From contig NZ_JACHMO010000001.1 of the NCBI RefSeq assembly GCF_014205015.1, positions 4,402,001 to 4,466,000 of the forward strand: a stretch of 64,000 bases of DNA. Reading direction: 5' to 3'. The notes under the pieces are model-generated. The model searched no databases. It was not told where the DNA came from and was given only the letters and a program-made list of their open reading frames with translations. This document shows, one piece after another, positions 28,206 through 36,159 of this stretch (within the stretch, counting starts at the first letter, position 1; every line of letters begins with the position of its first letter). Position numbers and translations under genes: made by a program. This DNA is from Saccharothrix ecbatanensis (GTDB lineage Bacteria > Actinomycetota > Actinomycetes > Mycobacteriales > Pseudonocardiaceae).

Positions 28206-28247
28206 AAATAGAAGAGCCGCCCGGATCGGTTTCCCGATGGGCGGCTC
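28206..28247 (-). terminator. Intrinsic terminator between leader ORF and tRNA array
   Basis: The outer stem GAGCCGCCC/GGGCGGCTC (9 bp) and inner stem ATCGG/CCGAT (5 bp) form a hairpin at 28214-28247. On the minus strand it is followed by TTCTATTT, one of the few U-rich tails in this window, so it terminates minus-strand transcripts. It lies 22 bp after the small ORF and 24 bp before the first tRNA, the place expected for an attenuator or for the end of a separate short transcript. Confidence 0.7.
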
Positions 28248-28269
28248 CCCGGTCACGACGACAGTCACG

Positions 28270-28341
28270 TCATGACAGGAAGTCCGCACAGCCCAGGAGC
28301 ATTCGATGGACAGGATGGACCGCGTGTCGCATGTTCATCAT
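28270..28341 (-). CDS. Possible 23-residue leader peptide, Met/His/Val-rich
   Basis: An ATG-initiated 23-codon frame has an excellent AAAGGAG ribosome site 8 nt upstream. The peptide contains four Met, three His and two Val, concentrated in the run MRHAVHPVHRM. It is followed by an intrinsic terminator and then by tRNA genes with Val, His and Met anticodons. Both Val codons are GTC, the codon read by anticodon GAC. This arrangement looks like a transcription-attenuation leader, but it could also be an independent small mRNA or chance. Confidence 0.45.
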   Translation of the reverse strand: MMNMRHAVHPVHRMLLGCADFLS

Positions 28342-28461
28342 GATGTCCGCTCCTTTCACGGTGGCGCGTCTCTGTGGTGCGGCAAGCATGCACGTCGCAC
28401 GCAACCGCAAGCAACACCTTTATCCAGTCCCGCAAGCGATCGCTCGGCTACGATCCACCGC

Positions 28462-29115
28462 ATGCCGGAACCCCGAGCCCTGGCGGACCTGCCCTTCGCC
28501 TCCTACCTGGAGGACCACGACGAAGAGCACCTCGAACCCGGCGGCGACTACAACGTCGTCCGCTTCACCGACCGGGAGTTCCCCGCCCAGACCGCCGGCA
28601 ACGCGAGGTTCAGCGAGACGGCCATGTCCACCGTCCGGTTCACCGACGGGTCGTTGCGACGCTCCCGGTTCAACGACGTCTGGCTGCACGGCGTCCAGGT
28701 CATCGGCACCGACCTTGCCGAAACGGGATGGCTCGACGCGGAGATCGTGAACAGCGCGTTCGCCGGGGTGGCGATGTTCGAGTCGTCGCTGAGCCGCGTG
28801 ACGTTCTTCGGCTGCAAGCTGGTCTCGATCAACCTCCGTGGCGCGACGCTGCGCGACGTCACGTTCGTGAACAGCATCCTGCGCGACGTGGACTTCACCG
28901 AAGCCGAGCTGACGAACGTCTCCTTTCCCGGCTCCACGCTCGAGGAAACCCGGTTCGAGCAGGCCAAGCTCAAGAAGGTGGACCTGCGTGAAGCCTCCGA
29001 GCTGGGCATCCGCAACGGTTACGACTCCCTCAAGGGCGCGACGATCACCTTCACGCAGGCACTCGACCTCGCCCCGATGTTCGCCCACACGCTCGGCATC
29101 ACCGTGAAGGACTGA
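28462..29115 (+). CDS. Pentapeptide-repeat protein
   Basis: This 217-residue cytosolic protein consists of A(D/N)LxX-type pentapeptide repeats from about residue 40 to 190 (for example VRFTDGSLRRSRFNDVWL, INLRGATLRDVTFVNS, VDFTEAELTNVSF). Such proteins form a right-handed quadrilateral beta-helix; some mimic DNA and protect gyrase, but most have unknown roles. No ribosome site precedes the ATG. TACGAT lies 7 nt upstream, suggesting a leaderless transcript. Its end overlaps the convergent serine hydrolase gene by 17 bp. Confidence 0.85.
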   Translation: MPEPRALADLPFASYLEDHDEEHLEPGGDYNVVRFTDREFPAQTAGNARFSETAMSTVRFTDGSLRRSRFNDVWLHGVQVIGTDLAETGWLDAEIVNSAFAGVAMFESSLSRVTFFGCKLVSINLRGATLRDVTFVNSILRDVDFTEAELTNVSFPGSTLEETRFEQAKLKKVDLREASELGIRNGYDSLKGATITFTQALDLAPMFAHTLGITVKD

Positions 29116-30460
29116 CCTTCGGCGCCGCACGCAGCCCGAAGTGCAAATAGGGCGAACCGTCGGGCAGGTCGTAGAACACCACGGGCGCCCACGGGTCGTG
29201 CTCGTTGCGCCGTGCCGCGAAAAGCCCATCCCCCACCGGCACGAGGTCCATGTCGAGCGGCGTGCTGACCTCGGCCAGCTCACCGCTGTTCACGCCGCGC
29301 AGGTGCAGCACACCGTTCCGCTCGGTCACCTCCACCGTGAAGCCCTCGCGCGGGTAGCAGCCGACGTACCGGGCGATGTCCACGACGGGCGGCTCGTCCG
29401 GCGGCGCGAAACGCGGCACCGTGACACCGGCGCACTCCGCTAACAACTCAGTGAACAAACGGGAGTAGACCTCGGTGGCCACACCGCCGTTGGCGAGCAG
29501 CGCGACCGCCACCCCGGCCTCCGGCACCACCCGCAGTACCGCTTTCTGGCCGATCGTCGCGCCGTCGTGGCCGATCACGCGACCGCCGGGCCAGTCGTAG
29601 AGGATCCAGCCGAGGCCCCAATGCGCCCGCACGGCACGGCGGAACGGCAGCGCCACCTGCGGCTCCAGCATCGCGGCGACCTGGCCGGCGGGCAGGATCA
29701 CGGTGCCGTCCGGCGCACGGCCGCCGTCCATGTGGAGTCGGGCGAACCGGACGACGTCGGCGGCGGTCGCGGTGATGGTCCCGGCCGGTCCGGCGGAACG
29801 GGCGAGATTCCACACGGGCGCGGGCACCGGATCTTCACCGGGTTCACCGAGATGGCCCAGGGCGGCACGGAATCTCAGCGCCTCCTCGGGCAGCGTCATC
29901 GTGCTGTGCGCGCCCAACGGGGTGAGGATGCGTTCCCGCAGCGCGACGTCCCAGACCTGATCGGTGAGCACCTCGACGATTCGGCCGAGGATGGTGAAAC
30001 CGCTGTTGCAGTAGGACATCGTGACGCCCGGCGGGTGGTTCTGGCCGAGCCCGGCGCACGCCGCCACGTACACGGCCAAGCAGTCGTCACCGCGCCCGGT
30101 GTCGTGGAAGAAGTCCCCGTCGATGCCGCTGGTGTGCGAGAGCAGTTGCCTGGTCGTCACGGTCTTCGTAGCCACCGGATCGGCGACCGCGAACCCCGGC
30201 AACACCGAGGCGACCGGCGCGTCCAGGTCGAGCCTCCCCTCGGCGACCAGCTGCATGACCAGGGTCGCGGTGTACAGCTTGGTGATCGAGCCGATCTGGA
30301 ACAGCGAGTCCGTGGTCGCCTCGACGCCGGTGCCGACGTGCAGCACGCCGGTCGCGCACTCGTGGATCTCCCCGTCGACCAGAACGGCCAGTGACGCGCC
30401 GGGGACCCGGTGCTCCTCGCACAGCTCCGCAAGCCGGTTCTCCCAATGGCCGATGTCCAT
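29099..30460 (-). CDS. Serine hydrolase, beta-lactamase/class C family
   Basis: This 453-residue protein of the serine beta-lactamase-like superfamily has no signal peptide. SITK (SxxK) is near residue 58, the YxN motif is YCN near 151, and the third motif is HDG near 318. A C-terminal beta-barrel extension of about 100 residues is typical of the D-aminopeptidase/esterase-like members. It may act as an esterase or peptidase in the cytosol; substrate unknown. It converges on the pentapeptide gene. Confidence 0.85.
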   Translation of the reverse strand: MDIGHWENRLAELCEEHRVPGASLAVLVDGEIHECATGVLHVGTGVEATTDSLFQIGSITKLYTATLVMQLVAEGRLDLDAPVASVLPGFAVADPVATKTVTTRQLLSHTSGIDGDFFHDTGRGDDCLAVYVAACAGLGQNHPPGVTMSYCNSGFTILGRIVEVLTDQVWDVALRERILTPLGAHSTMTLPEEALRFRAALGHLGEPGEDPVPAPVWNLARSAGPAGTITATAADVVRFARLHMDGGRAPDGTVILPAGQVAAMLEPQVALPFRRAVRAHWGLGWILYDWPGGRVIGHDGATIGQKAVLRVVPEAGVAVALLANGGVATEVYSRLFTELLAECAGVTVPRFAPPDEPPVVDIARYVGCYPREGFTVEVTERNGVLHLRGVNSGELAEVSTPLDMDLVPVGDGLFAARRNEHDPWAPVVFYDLPDGSPYLHFGLRAAPKVSPSR

Positions 30461-30521
30461 CGCGCGCTCCCCCCGGATGCCGGAAATACCGTCCTGCCAA
30501 CACGTTAACCGACTTCGTGAT

Positions 30522-31097
30522 CTACGGGAGGGCGCTTTCCTCCGACCAGGTGTAGTCGGGCGGACGGTAGTCGCGGCAGCGCTCCAGGAGCCGGTCCAGG
30601 TCGTGGTCCACCAGCAGCATCCGGCGGTACGGCGGCTTGAGGAACCCCTCCTCCACCATGTGGTCGATCATCTTCAGCAGGTGCCCGAAGTAGCCGTCGA
30701 CGTCCAGCAGGCCGACCGGCTTGGAGTGCAGGCCCAACTGCGCCCACGTCCAGACCTCGAACAGCTCCTCCAGCGTGCCCGCGCCGCCGGGGAGCGTGAT
30801 GAAGGCGTCGGCGAGGTTCGCCATCAACGCCTTGCGCTCGTGCATCGACTCGACCACGTGAAGTTTCGTGAGATTTTCGTGCGCCACTTCCCACGCGACC
30901 AGGCTGCGCGGGATCACGCCGGTCACCGACCCGCCCGCCGCCAAGGCGCCGTCGGCCAACGCGCCCATCGTGCCGACCCTGCCGCCCCCGTACACGACTT
31001 CGATACCGCGTTCGGCCAACGTTCGGCCGACCAGCGCGGCGACCTCGACGTGCCGCACCCGGCCGCCGGACGAACCGCAGAACACGCACACTCTCAT
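30522..31097 (-). CDS. LOG family protein (cytokinin-riboside monophosphate hydrolase type)
   Basis: This 191-residue Rossmann-fold protein carries the LOG signature PGGAGTLEELFE and the N-terminal VCVFCGSSGG. Characterised LOG enzymes release ribose 5-phosphate from cytokinin nucleotides or AMP-like nucleotides; in actinobacteria the physiological substrate is often unclear. The ATG at 31097 begins exactly at the conserved strand, so longer in-frame starts are not needed. The stop lies 62 bp upstream of the serine hydrolase start on the same strand. Confidence 0.85.
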   Translation of the reverse strand: MRVCVFCGSSGGRVRHVEVAALVGRTLAERGIEVVYGGGRVGTMGALADGALAAGGSVTGVIPRSLVAWEVAHENLTKLHVVESMHERKALMANLADAFITLPGGAGTLEELFEVWTWAQLGLHSKPVGLLDVDGYFGHLLKMIDHMVEEGFLKPPYRRMLLVDHDLDRLLERCRDYRPPDYTWSEESALP

Positions 31098-31491
31098 GCG
31101 CCCACGGTAGGATGTCGGCGGCCGGGCGGCCGAGATCACCCGAAAGTGGCACCGAGTTCGGGCATGAATGGAATCCCCGGATTTGTTGCCGAAGAAGAAA
31201 GGTGTGGCGCTCGGCCCCCCATGCTGACGGTAGGCCGTCGGCGGCCGGGCAACCGATGGAAGCCGGTGGAAGCCCGGCCGGGAACCCTAGGCGTGGAAGC
31301 CGGGCAGGCGGTGGAAGCCCGGGCGGGGCGGGCCTAGCCGGTGGAAGCTGGGCATCCGGCGGACGTCGCGGCTGGGGAAGGCCAGGTGACGGGAGCCGGG
31401 CATCCGGTGGACGCCCGGCCGGAAATGTCAGCCGGCCGAAGCCGGTCGAAGCCGGCCGGGGAAGGCCAGCGGCCGAGGCCCGCGCGGAAGG
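31098..31491. other. Non-coding region of degenerate GGAAGCC-type repeats
   Basis: This 394-bp gap contains, from about 31245 to 31490, many imperfect copies of motifs such as GTGGAAGCC(C/G)GG and GGGCATCCGG(T/C)GGACG. Spacing is irregular (roughly 15-40 bp), unlike CRISPR. No gene or RNA is evident. It may be a decaying low-complexity array. Confidence 0.5.
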
Positions 31492-32211
31492 TTAGCGGCC
31501 CAGGCCCGCGCCTCCGTTCACGCCGATGACCTGACCGGTGATGTGGCCCGCCTCCGGTGACGTCAGGAACGTCACCGCTGCGGCCACGTCGGCCGGGGTG
31601 CCGGTGCGGCCGTTGGCGGGCTGTCCGACCAGCTTCTTGCGCCGTTCCTCGGACAGCGTGCCGCCGAAGAACTCGGTCTCCTCGGTGACGCCCGGCGACA
31701 CCACGTTGACCGTGATGCCGCGACCGCCCAACCCGAACGCCAGGTCCGCGGTCCACGCCTCGATCGCTGCCTTGGCCGGTCCGTAGCTGCCCGAACCGCG
31801 GCGGGCCGCGATGGAGCCGATCGTGACCACCCGCGCGTCGTCGGCGAGGCGCGGTTCGAGCGCGGTGGTCATCAGTACGGCGGTGAGGACGTTCGACTCG
31901 AAGTTCGCCAGCCACAGGTCGCGCACATCTGCCAAGCCGTCCGGCGCGGGGCGGCGGCGGGCCATGTTGCCGCCGGCGTTGTTCACCAACACGTCCACGC
32001 GCTCGGGCAGTTCCGCCAACGCGGCCTGCACCTGCGCCGGGTCGGCGGCGTCGAACACCACAGCCCGTGCGCCGATCTCCGCCGCCGCGGCGGCCAGCAC
32101 GTCCGCCCGCCGACCGGTCACCACGACGTCCAGACCCTGCTTGACCAACCCGGCCGCCACTGCCTTGCCGATACCCGTCCCGCCACCGGTCACGACCGCT
32201 GTTCTTGTCAT
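31492..32211 (-). CDS. Short-chain dehydrogenase, FabG-like
   Basis: This 239-residue classical SDR shows VVTGGGTGIGKAV at the N-terminus, NNAGG, an active-site Ser in TIGSIAA and the YGPAK catalytic pair, plus a C-terminal TGQVIGVNGGAGLGR typical of FabG-like enzymes. It is an NADP-dependent oxidoreductase of unknown substrate, cytosolic. The start and stop are unambiguous. It is divergent from the S66 peptidase gene. Confidence 0.87.
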   Translation of the reverse strand: MTRTAVVTGGGTGIGKAVAAGLVKQGLDVVVTGRRADVLAAAAAEIGARAVVFDAADPAQVQAALAELPERVDVLVNNAGGNMARRRPAPDGLADVRDLWLANFESNVLTAVLMTTALEPRLADDARVVTIGSIAARRGSGSYGPAKAAIEAWTADLAFGLGGRGITVNVVSPGVTEETEFFGGTLSEERRKKLVGQPANGRTGTPADVAAAVTFLTSPEAGHITGQVIGVNGGAGLGR

Positions 32212-32255
32212 GTGAAGGTCATATCAGCGCGATTCACCCGGGTCGATCCGCTCGT

Positions 32256-32440
32256 CGGCCCAATAATTCCGGTGATTGTTCACATTTGTGATCAGGGTGG
32301 CGATCCGTGTGGTCAGGGTGGCGATCCGTGTGATCAGGGGTGGTGCGCGAGGGGCGTTTGCGGTCGGGGAAGGAGATGAAAGTCATACCGCGTTCGAAGG
32401 TCATTTTCGCGTTCGGAGGTCATTTTCGGTCGAAGGTGTC
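32256..32440. repeat. Duplicated intergenic segment, copy A
   Basis: This segment contains CCAATAATTCCGGTGATTG, a GATCAGGGTGGCGATCCGTGTG-like unit in tandem, and two GTTCG(A/G)AGGTCATTTTCG-like units. The same series in the same order and orientation recurs at 33940-34072 on the other side of the S66 peptidase gene. The copies differ by internal tandem number and point changes. Confidence 0.7.
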
Positions 32441-32609
32441 GCGCTCGCCGGTAGGCGGTCGGTGGCGGGGTTGGTGGCGGGGTTGGTGGCGGGGTTGGTG
32501 GCGGCGGCGAGTCACGTATTGCGCAGGTCCGGGTATGTAGGCAATGCGTGCCGGATGGTCGGTCGGTAAATGTGTCGCGTGTTGCCGAGAGTGTCTGGAT
32601 ACTGCGTCG

Positions 32610-33620
32610 GTGACCGGCTCCGCACTGCCTCGACTGCTTCGACCTCGAGCCCTGAGGCCCGGCGATCTCGTCGTTATCGCATCGCTGTCCGGGCCGCTCC
32701 ATGCCGCTTACGAACCCGACCTCAAGCAGGCGGTGGTCGTGCTCGAACGGATGGGATTCCGCGTTCGGCGGGCACCGCTTCTCGAAGCCGGCCGGCACCA
32801 TTGGTGGAGCGCGGCTCGACCTGCGGAGATCGCCGAGGAGTTCAACGGACTGCTGCGTGACCCCGAGGTGCGCGCCATCATTGCGCACGACGGCGGCCAG
32901 ACGGCGCTCGGCTACCTCGACCTGATCGACGTCGAGGCGATCACCGCCGACCCCAAGCCGATCCTCGGCTACAGCGACATCTCACTGCTGCACCTGGTCC
33001 TCTACGCGCGCACGGGCCTGGTCGGCTTCCATGCCGACTTGGCGACCCCTGGACTCGGCGGGCACTGGCAGGCTGCGCCCGCAGCGCGCCAGGCGGTGCT
33101 TGAGCAGCTCTACTCGAGGCTGCTGACCGACGACGAGCCGATCGGTGCGCTGCCGGCCACCCCGTCGTGGGAGTGCTGGCGTGCCGGCCGCACCGAAGGC
33201 CGACTTATCGGCGGGGTGATCAATCGCATCGTGCTGACACAGGCGACGCGTTTCGCGCTGCCGCTCGAATGGTTCGACGGCGCGGTGCTGTTCTGGGAGG
33301 AGATGGGCGGCCAGGCATCGTATGTGTGGAGCTACCTACAGGTGCTGCGGCACTCCGGCATCCTCGATCGCATCTCCGGCATGGTCGTGGGCATCCCGCA
33401 CGCGATCGACGGGCTCGGGACGCCTGACTCATCCCCGACGCTGCCCGAGATAGTCCTCGACGTCCTCGGCGACCGCGACATCCCGGTCCTGGGCAACGTC
33501 GAGATCGGCCATGCCGGCCCGAATCTGCCGCTGCCGGTCGGCATCCGCGTCGCCCTCGATTCGCAGCAGGAGCAGAGGAGTTTGTCGCTGCTCGAACCGG
33601 CGGTATGCCGTTCGCGGTGA
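32610..33620 (+). CDS. S66 family LD-carboxypeptidase/MccF-like serine peptidase
   Basis: This 336-residue protein of peptidase family S66 has the nucleophile Ser in ILGYSDISLLH, the WEEMGG Glu region, and a C-terminal His in IGHAGPNLPLP. The family includes LdcA, which trims tetrapeptide murein fragments, and MccF, which gives self-resistance to microcin C. No signal peptide is visible, so cytosolic action is likely. The GTG at 32610 lies 6 nt after GATACT, consistent with a leaderless transcript. The gene sits alone between duplicated intergenic segments and next to a degenerate gene copy. Confidence 0.85.
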   Translation: MTGSALPRLLRPRALRPGDLVVIASLSGPLHAAYEPDLKQAVVVLERMGFRVRRAPLLEAGRHHWWSAARPAEIAEEFNGLLRDPEVRAIIAHDGGQTALGYLDLIDVEAITADPKPILGYSDISLLHLVLYARTGLVGFHADLATPGLGGHWQAAPAARQAVLEQLYSRLLTDDEPIGALPATPSWECWRAGRTEGRLIGGVINRIVLTQATRFALPLEWFDGAVLFWEEMGGQASYVWSYLQVLRHSGILDRISGMVVGIPHAIDGLGTPDSSPTLPEIVLDVLGDRDIPVLGNVEIGHAGPNLPLPVGIRVALDSQQEQRSLSLLEPAVCRSR

Positions 33621-33727
33621 CCGGACCCGACGGCGACCGGATCCGACGGCGACCGGATCCGACGGCGACCGGACCCGTCGGCGACCGGATCCGACGGCGA
33701 CCGGATCCGACGGCGACCGGACCCGAC
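33616..33727. repeat. 16-bp tandem repeat, seven copies
   Basis: Seven head-to-tail units of GGCGACCGGATCCGAC (with T/C and A/G variants) begin at the stop codon of the S66 peptidase gene. Because 16 is not a multiple of 3, the array reads differently in each frame and is unlikely to be coding. Copies are contiguous, so this is not CRISPR. Confidence 0.9.
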
Positions 33728-33764
33728 GGCCGGCTGGAGAACCTACGGGCGGCCTGGGTCCAGC

Positions 33765-33925
33765 TGACGCCCGCGCGAGCCCTAGTGGTTGCAGCCAAGG
33801 CGATCCCGTCGAACTCCCGGCACGGCAGGTCGGCCAGGTCGTGGCGGCGACGGGACGATCGGCGCAACGCGGCCGGCCGTGCGCGCCGGACCGGGGTCGG
33901 TGCTTCTCACAGGTCCGCGAGCATG
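33765..33925 (-). pseudogene. Deleted remnant of a substrate-binding-protein gene
   Basis: This stretch resembles two separate parts of the gene at 34630-35740. About 33765-33811 matches 34880-34921 (around GGTTGCAGCCARGGCGATCC), and about 33814-33925 matches 35208-35365 (around CGGCAGGTCG and CAGGTCCGCGAGCA). Some 285 bp between them is missing, with TCG shared at the joint. It has no intact frame and is best read as a decayed partial duplicate. Confidence 0.65.
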
Positions 33926-33939
33926 GAGCCTGATGTCGG

Positions 33940-34072
33940 CCGGCCGAATAATTCCGTGATTGTCCGCATTTGCGATCAGGGCGGCGGTCCGTGTGATCAA
34001 GGCGAGGCCCGTTCGCGGCCGGGTTAAAGGGGATACCACGTTCGAAGGTTCATTTTCAGTCGAAGGTGGAAT
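33940..34072. repeat. Duplicated intergenic segment, copy B
   Basis: This segment repeats, in order, the AATAATTCCGTGATTGTCC stretch, the GATCAGGGCGGCGGTCCGTGTG unit and the ACGTTCGAAGGTTCATTTTC unit found at 32256-32440. It has one unit of each where copy A has two. It lies immediately upstream of the small secreted protein gene. Confidence 0.7.
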
Positions 34073-34147
34073 TGACCGGCCTATCGCGCGATCTCCGCAC
34101 TAGCGTCCGGACCGGAAGAGTGTTCCCAGGCTCCGGAGGTGTTTGTC

Positions 34148-34615
34148 GTGCAGGTCCACCCATGGCTGGTTCTCGCGCTCGCAGGCGGTCTTCTGGGCGC
34201 CGACCAGGTCAGTTCCGCCGAGACGACGGTGGAGGTCGTGTCGAAGCGGACGCTCATGTCCGCCCCCGCGGCGCCGACGGTCGGCGGCGGGTTCGTCGTC
34301 GGTGGCGACCTCTTCACCCCCGACGGCGCGACCCGCGTCGGTGACGGCTTCTCCCATTGCGGCGTCGTGTCGGTTTCGGTCGAGGTGCCGCCCGTGGTGA
34401 CGGCGCACTGCACGTCGACGTTCCGGCTCAAGGACGGGGAGGTCCACCTCTCCAGCATGCGCACGTACAAGTCGATCGCGTCGGGCTTCAACGACATGAC
34501 CATGGCGGTCGTGGGCGGCACCGGTGCGTACGCCAACGCCCGGGGTGAGGCCAAGGCGACGCGGGCGAACGGGTCGGGCGTGGGCTACAAGTTCGTCATC
34601 ACCCTGGCCGACTGA
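34148..34615 (+). CDS. Secreted allene-oxide-cyclase/dirigent-like barrel protein
   Basis: This 155-residue protein has a signal peptide (about 1-24) and a compact beta-barrel domain. GDGFSHCGVVSVSVEVPP, TAHCTSTFRLKDGEVHL and VVGGTGAYANARGEAK recall the allene oxide cyclase/dirigent barrel, where the GGTGxYxxARG segment is characteristic. The mature protein has two Cys. The GTG at 34148 follows GGAGG by 8 nt. Function in bacteria is unknown; secretion suggests a role in binding or shaping small ligands. Confidence 0.7.
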   Translation: MQVHPWLVLALAGGLLGADQVSSAETTVEVVSKRTLMSAPAAPTVGGGFVVGGDLFTPDGATRVGDGFSHCGVVSVSVEVPPVVTAHCTSTFRLKDGEVHLSSMRTYKSIASGFNDMTMAVVGGTGAYANARGEAKATRANGSGVGYKFVITLAD

Positions 34616-34629
34616 CGCACCCGGCAGGC

Positions 34630-35740
34630 TCAGCCGACTTCCAGGTCGCCGGACAGCGGGACGAGTGGTGAGCGGCGGTTGTCCACCACCGCCAACGACG
34701 GTCGCGGGCCGCCCCGCCACTGCCCGCCCGCCAACGGGATCGTCGTGACGCCGGGAGCCGGCCCACGGGTCCAGTCGAGCACGCCGGCCATCGTCGCCAA
34801 GCGCGTGGTCGACAGCACCTCGGCCACCGACGTGGTCGAATCGGCCGCCTCCACGGCGTGCACCGCGACCTCGAACAACGCGTGCGCGAGCCCGAGCGGT
34901 TGCAGCCAGGGCGATCCGGTCGCCTCCTCGTACGCCCGTGCGAGATCCTGTGGCGTGCGGCCGTTTCCGCCGACGTGCTCGTGCTCCGGCGTCCACGACA
35001 CGATCGTCGCGACCCCGTCCAGCCCGTGCCGGGCCACGCCGAACGGGTAGGTCAGCCACCGCGAGCACGTCACCAGCCGGGGTCGCCGGGCGCGCACGAC
35101 GGCGGCAAGGTCGGCGGCGGTCGCGGCACTGGTCACGACCTCCACGTCACCGAAACTCCACGTCACCGAACTCCACGTCACCGAACTCGGGCACCACGCC
35201 GCTCGACTCCCGGTATGGCAGGTCGATCAGGTCGTGCCCGCGCGCGACGGCGACGGGCCGGAACCACCGCCGCAACGCGCTCCCCTGCGGCCCGTCGTTC
35301 CACACGCAGCCGACCGTCCGCGCCGGACCCAGGTGCTCCCACAAGTCCGCGAACACGGACGCGATGTCGTCCAACCCCCAGCAGAAGTGGAACGCCCAAC
35401 CCGGACTCGACCAGCCCGAACGCGACCAGCCCGAACGCGAACGGGCGGCGGCGAACACCTGCCACGGCAACGTCGTGGACACACACGGCACCTCGTGCTC
35501 GGCACACGCGTCCACCACCGCCGGCAACGTCGTCGTGCCGCCCAACGTCACCACCACCCGCACACCGGCCTCCACCAGCGACCGGGTCGCCGCACGGGCG
35601 CCCTCCGGCGTCGAACCGCTGTCCCGCAGCAGCACGTCGGCGGGCCAGGGCAGGGCGCGGGCGACGAACTCCAGCGGCGCGCCGAGCGACGCCAGCCTTC
35701 CGGTCGTCGCGAGGACGACTCCGATCACGGGACGCGGCAC
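34630..35740 (-). pseudogene. Frameshifted ABC-type substrate-binding-protein gene
   Basis: Two overlapping minus-strand frames together encode one periplasmic-binding-protein-like polypeptide. The first half (35740 to about 35147; RPVIGVVLATTGRLASLGAP, then TLGGTTTLPAV, WGLDDIAS) resembles branched-chain amino-acid receptor folds. The second half (about 35181 to 34630; TYPFGVARHGLDGV) continues it. The break lies in a 15-bp tandem repeat, where one of three copies has an extra base (T on the coding strand) that shifts the frame. No signal peptide is visible, and no permease or ATPase genes are adjacent. It could be a true pseudogene, a phase-variable gene or a sequencing error. Confidence 0.7.
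35140..35185. repeat. 15-bp tandem repeat carrying the frameshift
   Basis: Three direct copies of CTCCACGTCACCGAA (encoding FGDVE on the minus strand) are contiguous. The copy at 35140-35155 has 16 bp because of an extra A in the plus-strand GAAA run. Removing that base restores one open frame across the gene. Confidence 0.9.
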
Positions 35741-36159
35741 GGCGGCAACGTACCGACGTCCCTTCCACCACGATCGGGCGATCCCCGGCCGAAACCGGAG
35801 GGCGTTTCGCCCGCTGCCGAACAATCCGCTCACAGGGCGATCGTCGAAGGGATTCGATTCGTGCGGTCGAATCGCCGACCGGATTTCCGTCGAACACATC
35901 GACGCGATACCCGACTACCGCATCGCGGAACCGCGTTGTCAGTCGATTCGCGTCGAAACCCTTGCGTCACCCATCTGTTGCCGACAACATCATGGCGAGG
36001 CAGCGCTGGAACACGCCGCCGCGCCCGTCCGACGGTCGTGGCGCACGGGTGCGCCGGGCGGCGACCGGCGCATCTGGATTCCCACTGCGGCCGGTCCCGT
36101 CCTCGGCGCGCGTTCGGTTCCCACCCTTCCCGCTGCCGCATGCGATTACGAGGAGCGTC
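35741..36159. other. Intergenic region upstream of the second GH5 cellulase
   Basis: This 419-bp region lies between the broken binding-protein gene and the divergent cellulase gene. It contains no CebR-type TGGGAGCGCTCCCA palindrome. A GTCGAA-rich stretch near 35840-35960 has several CGATTCG/GTCGAA repeats of unknown meaning. The cellulase frame stays open upstream through here but lacks coding character. Confidence 0.45.

Noticed and set aside
28306..28461. Plus-strand upstream extension of the pentapeptide protein
   Set aside because: It has no ribosome site and lies antisense to the possible leader ORF. The pentapeptide ATG at 28462 has a leaderless-type -10.
31245..31490. CRISPR or attachment-site array
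   Set aside because: Copies are imperfect and irregularly spaced, with no integrase or spacer structure.
33616..33727. CRISPR array
   Set aside because: Repeats are contiguous 16-mers without unique spacers, and no cas genes are present.
34858..36159. Open frame extending the second GH5 cellulase upstream
   Set aside because: It overlaps the binding-protein gene antisense. A clear signal peptide and ribosome site begin at 36160.
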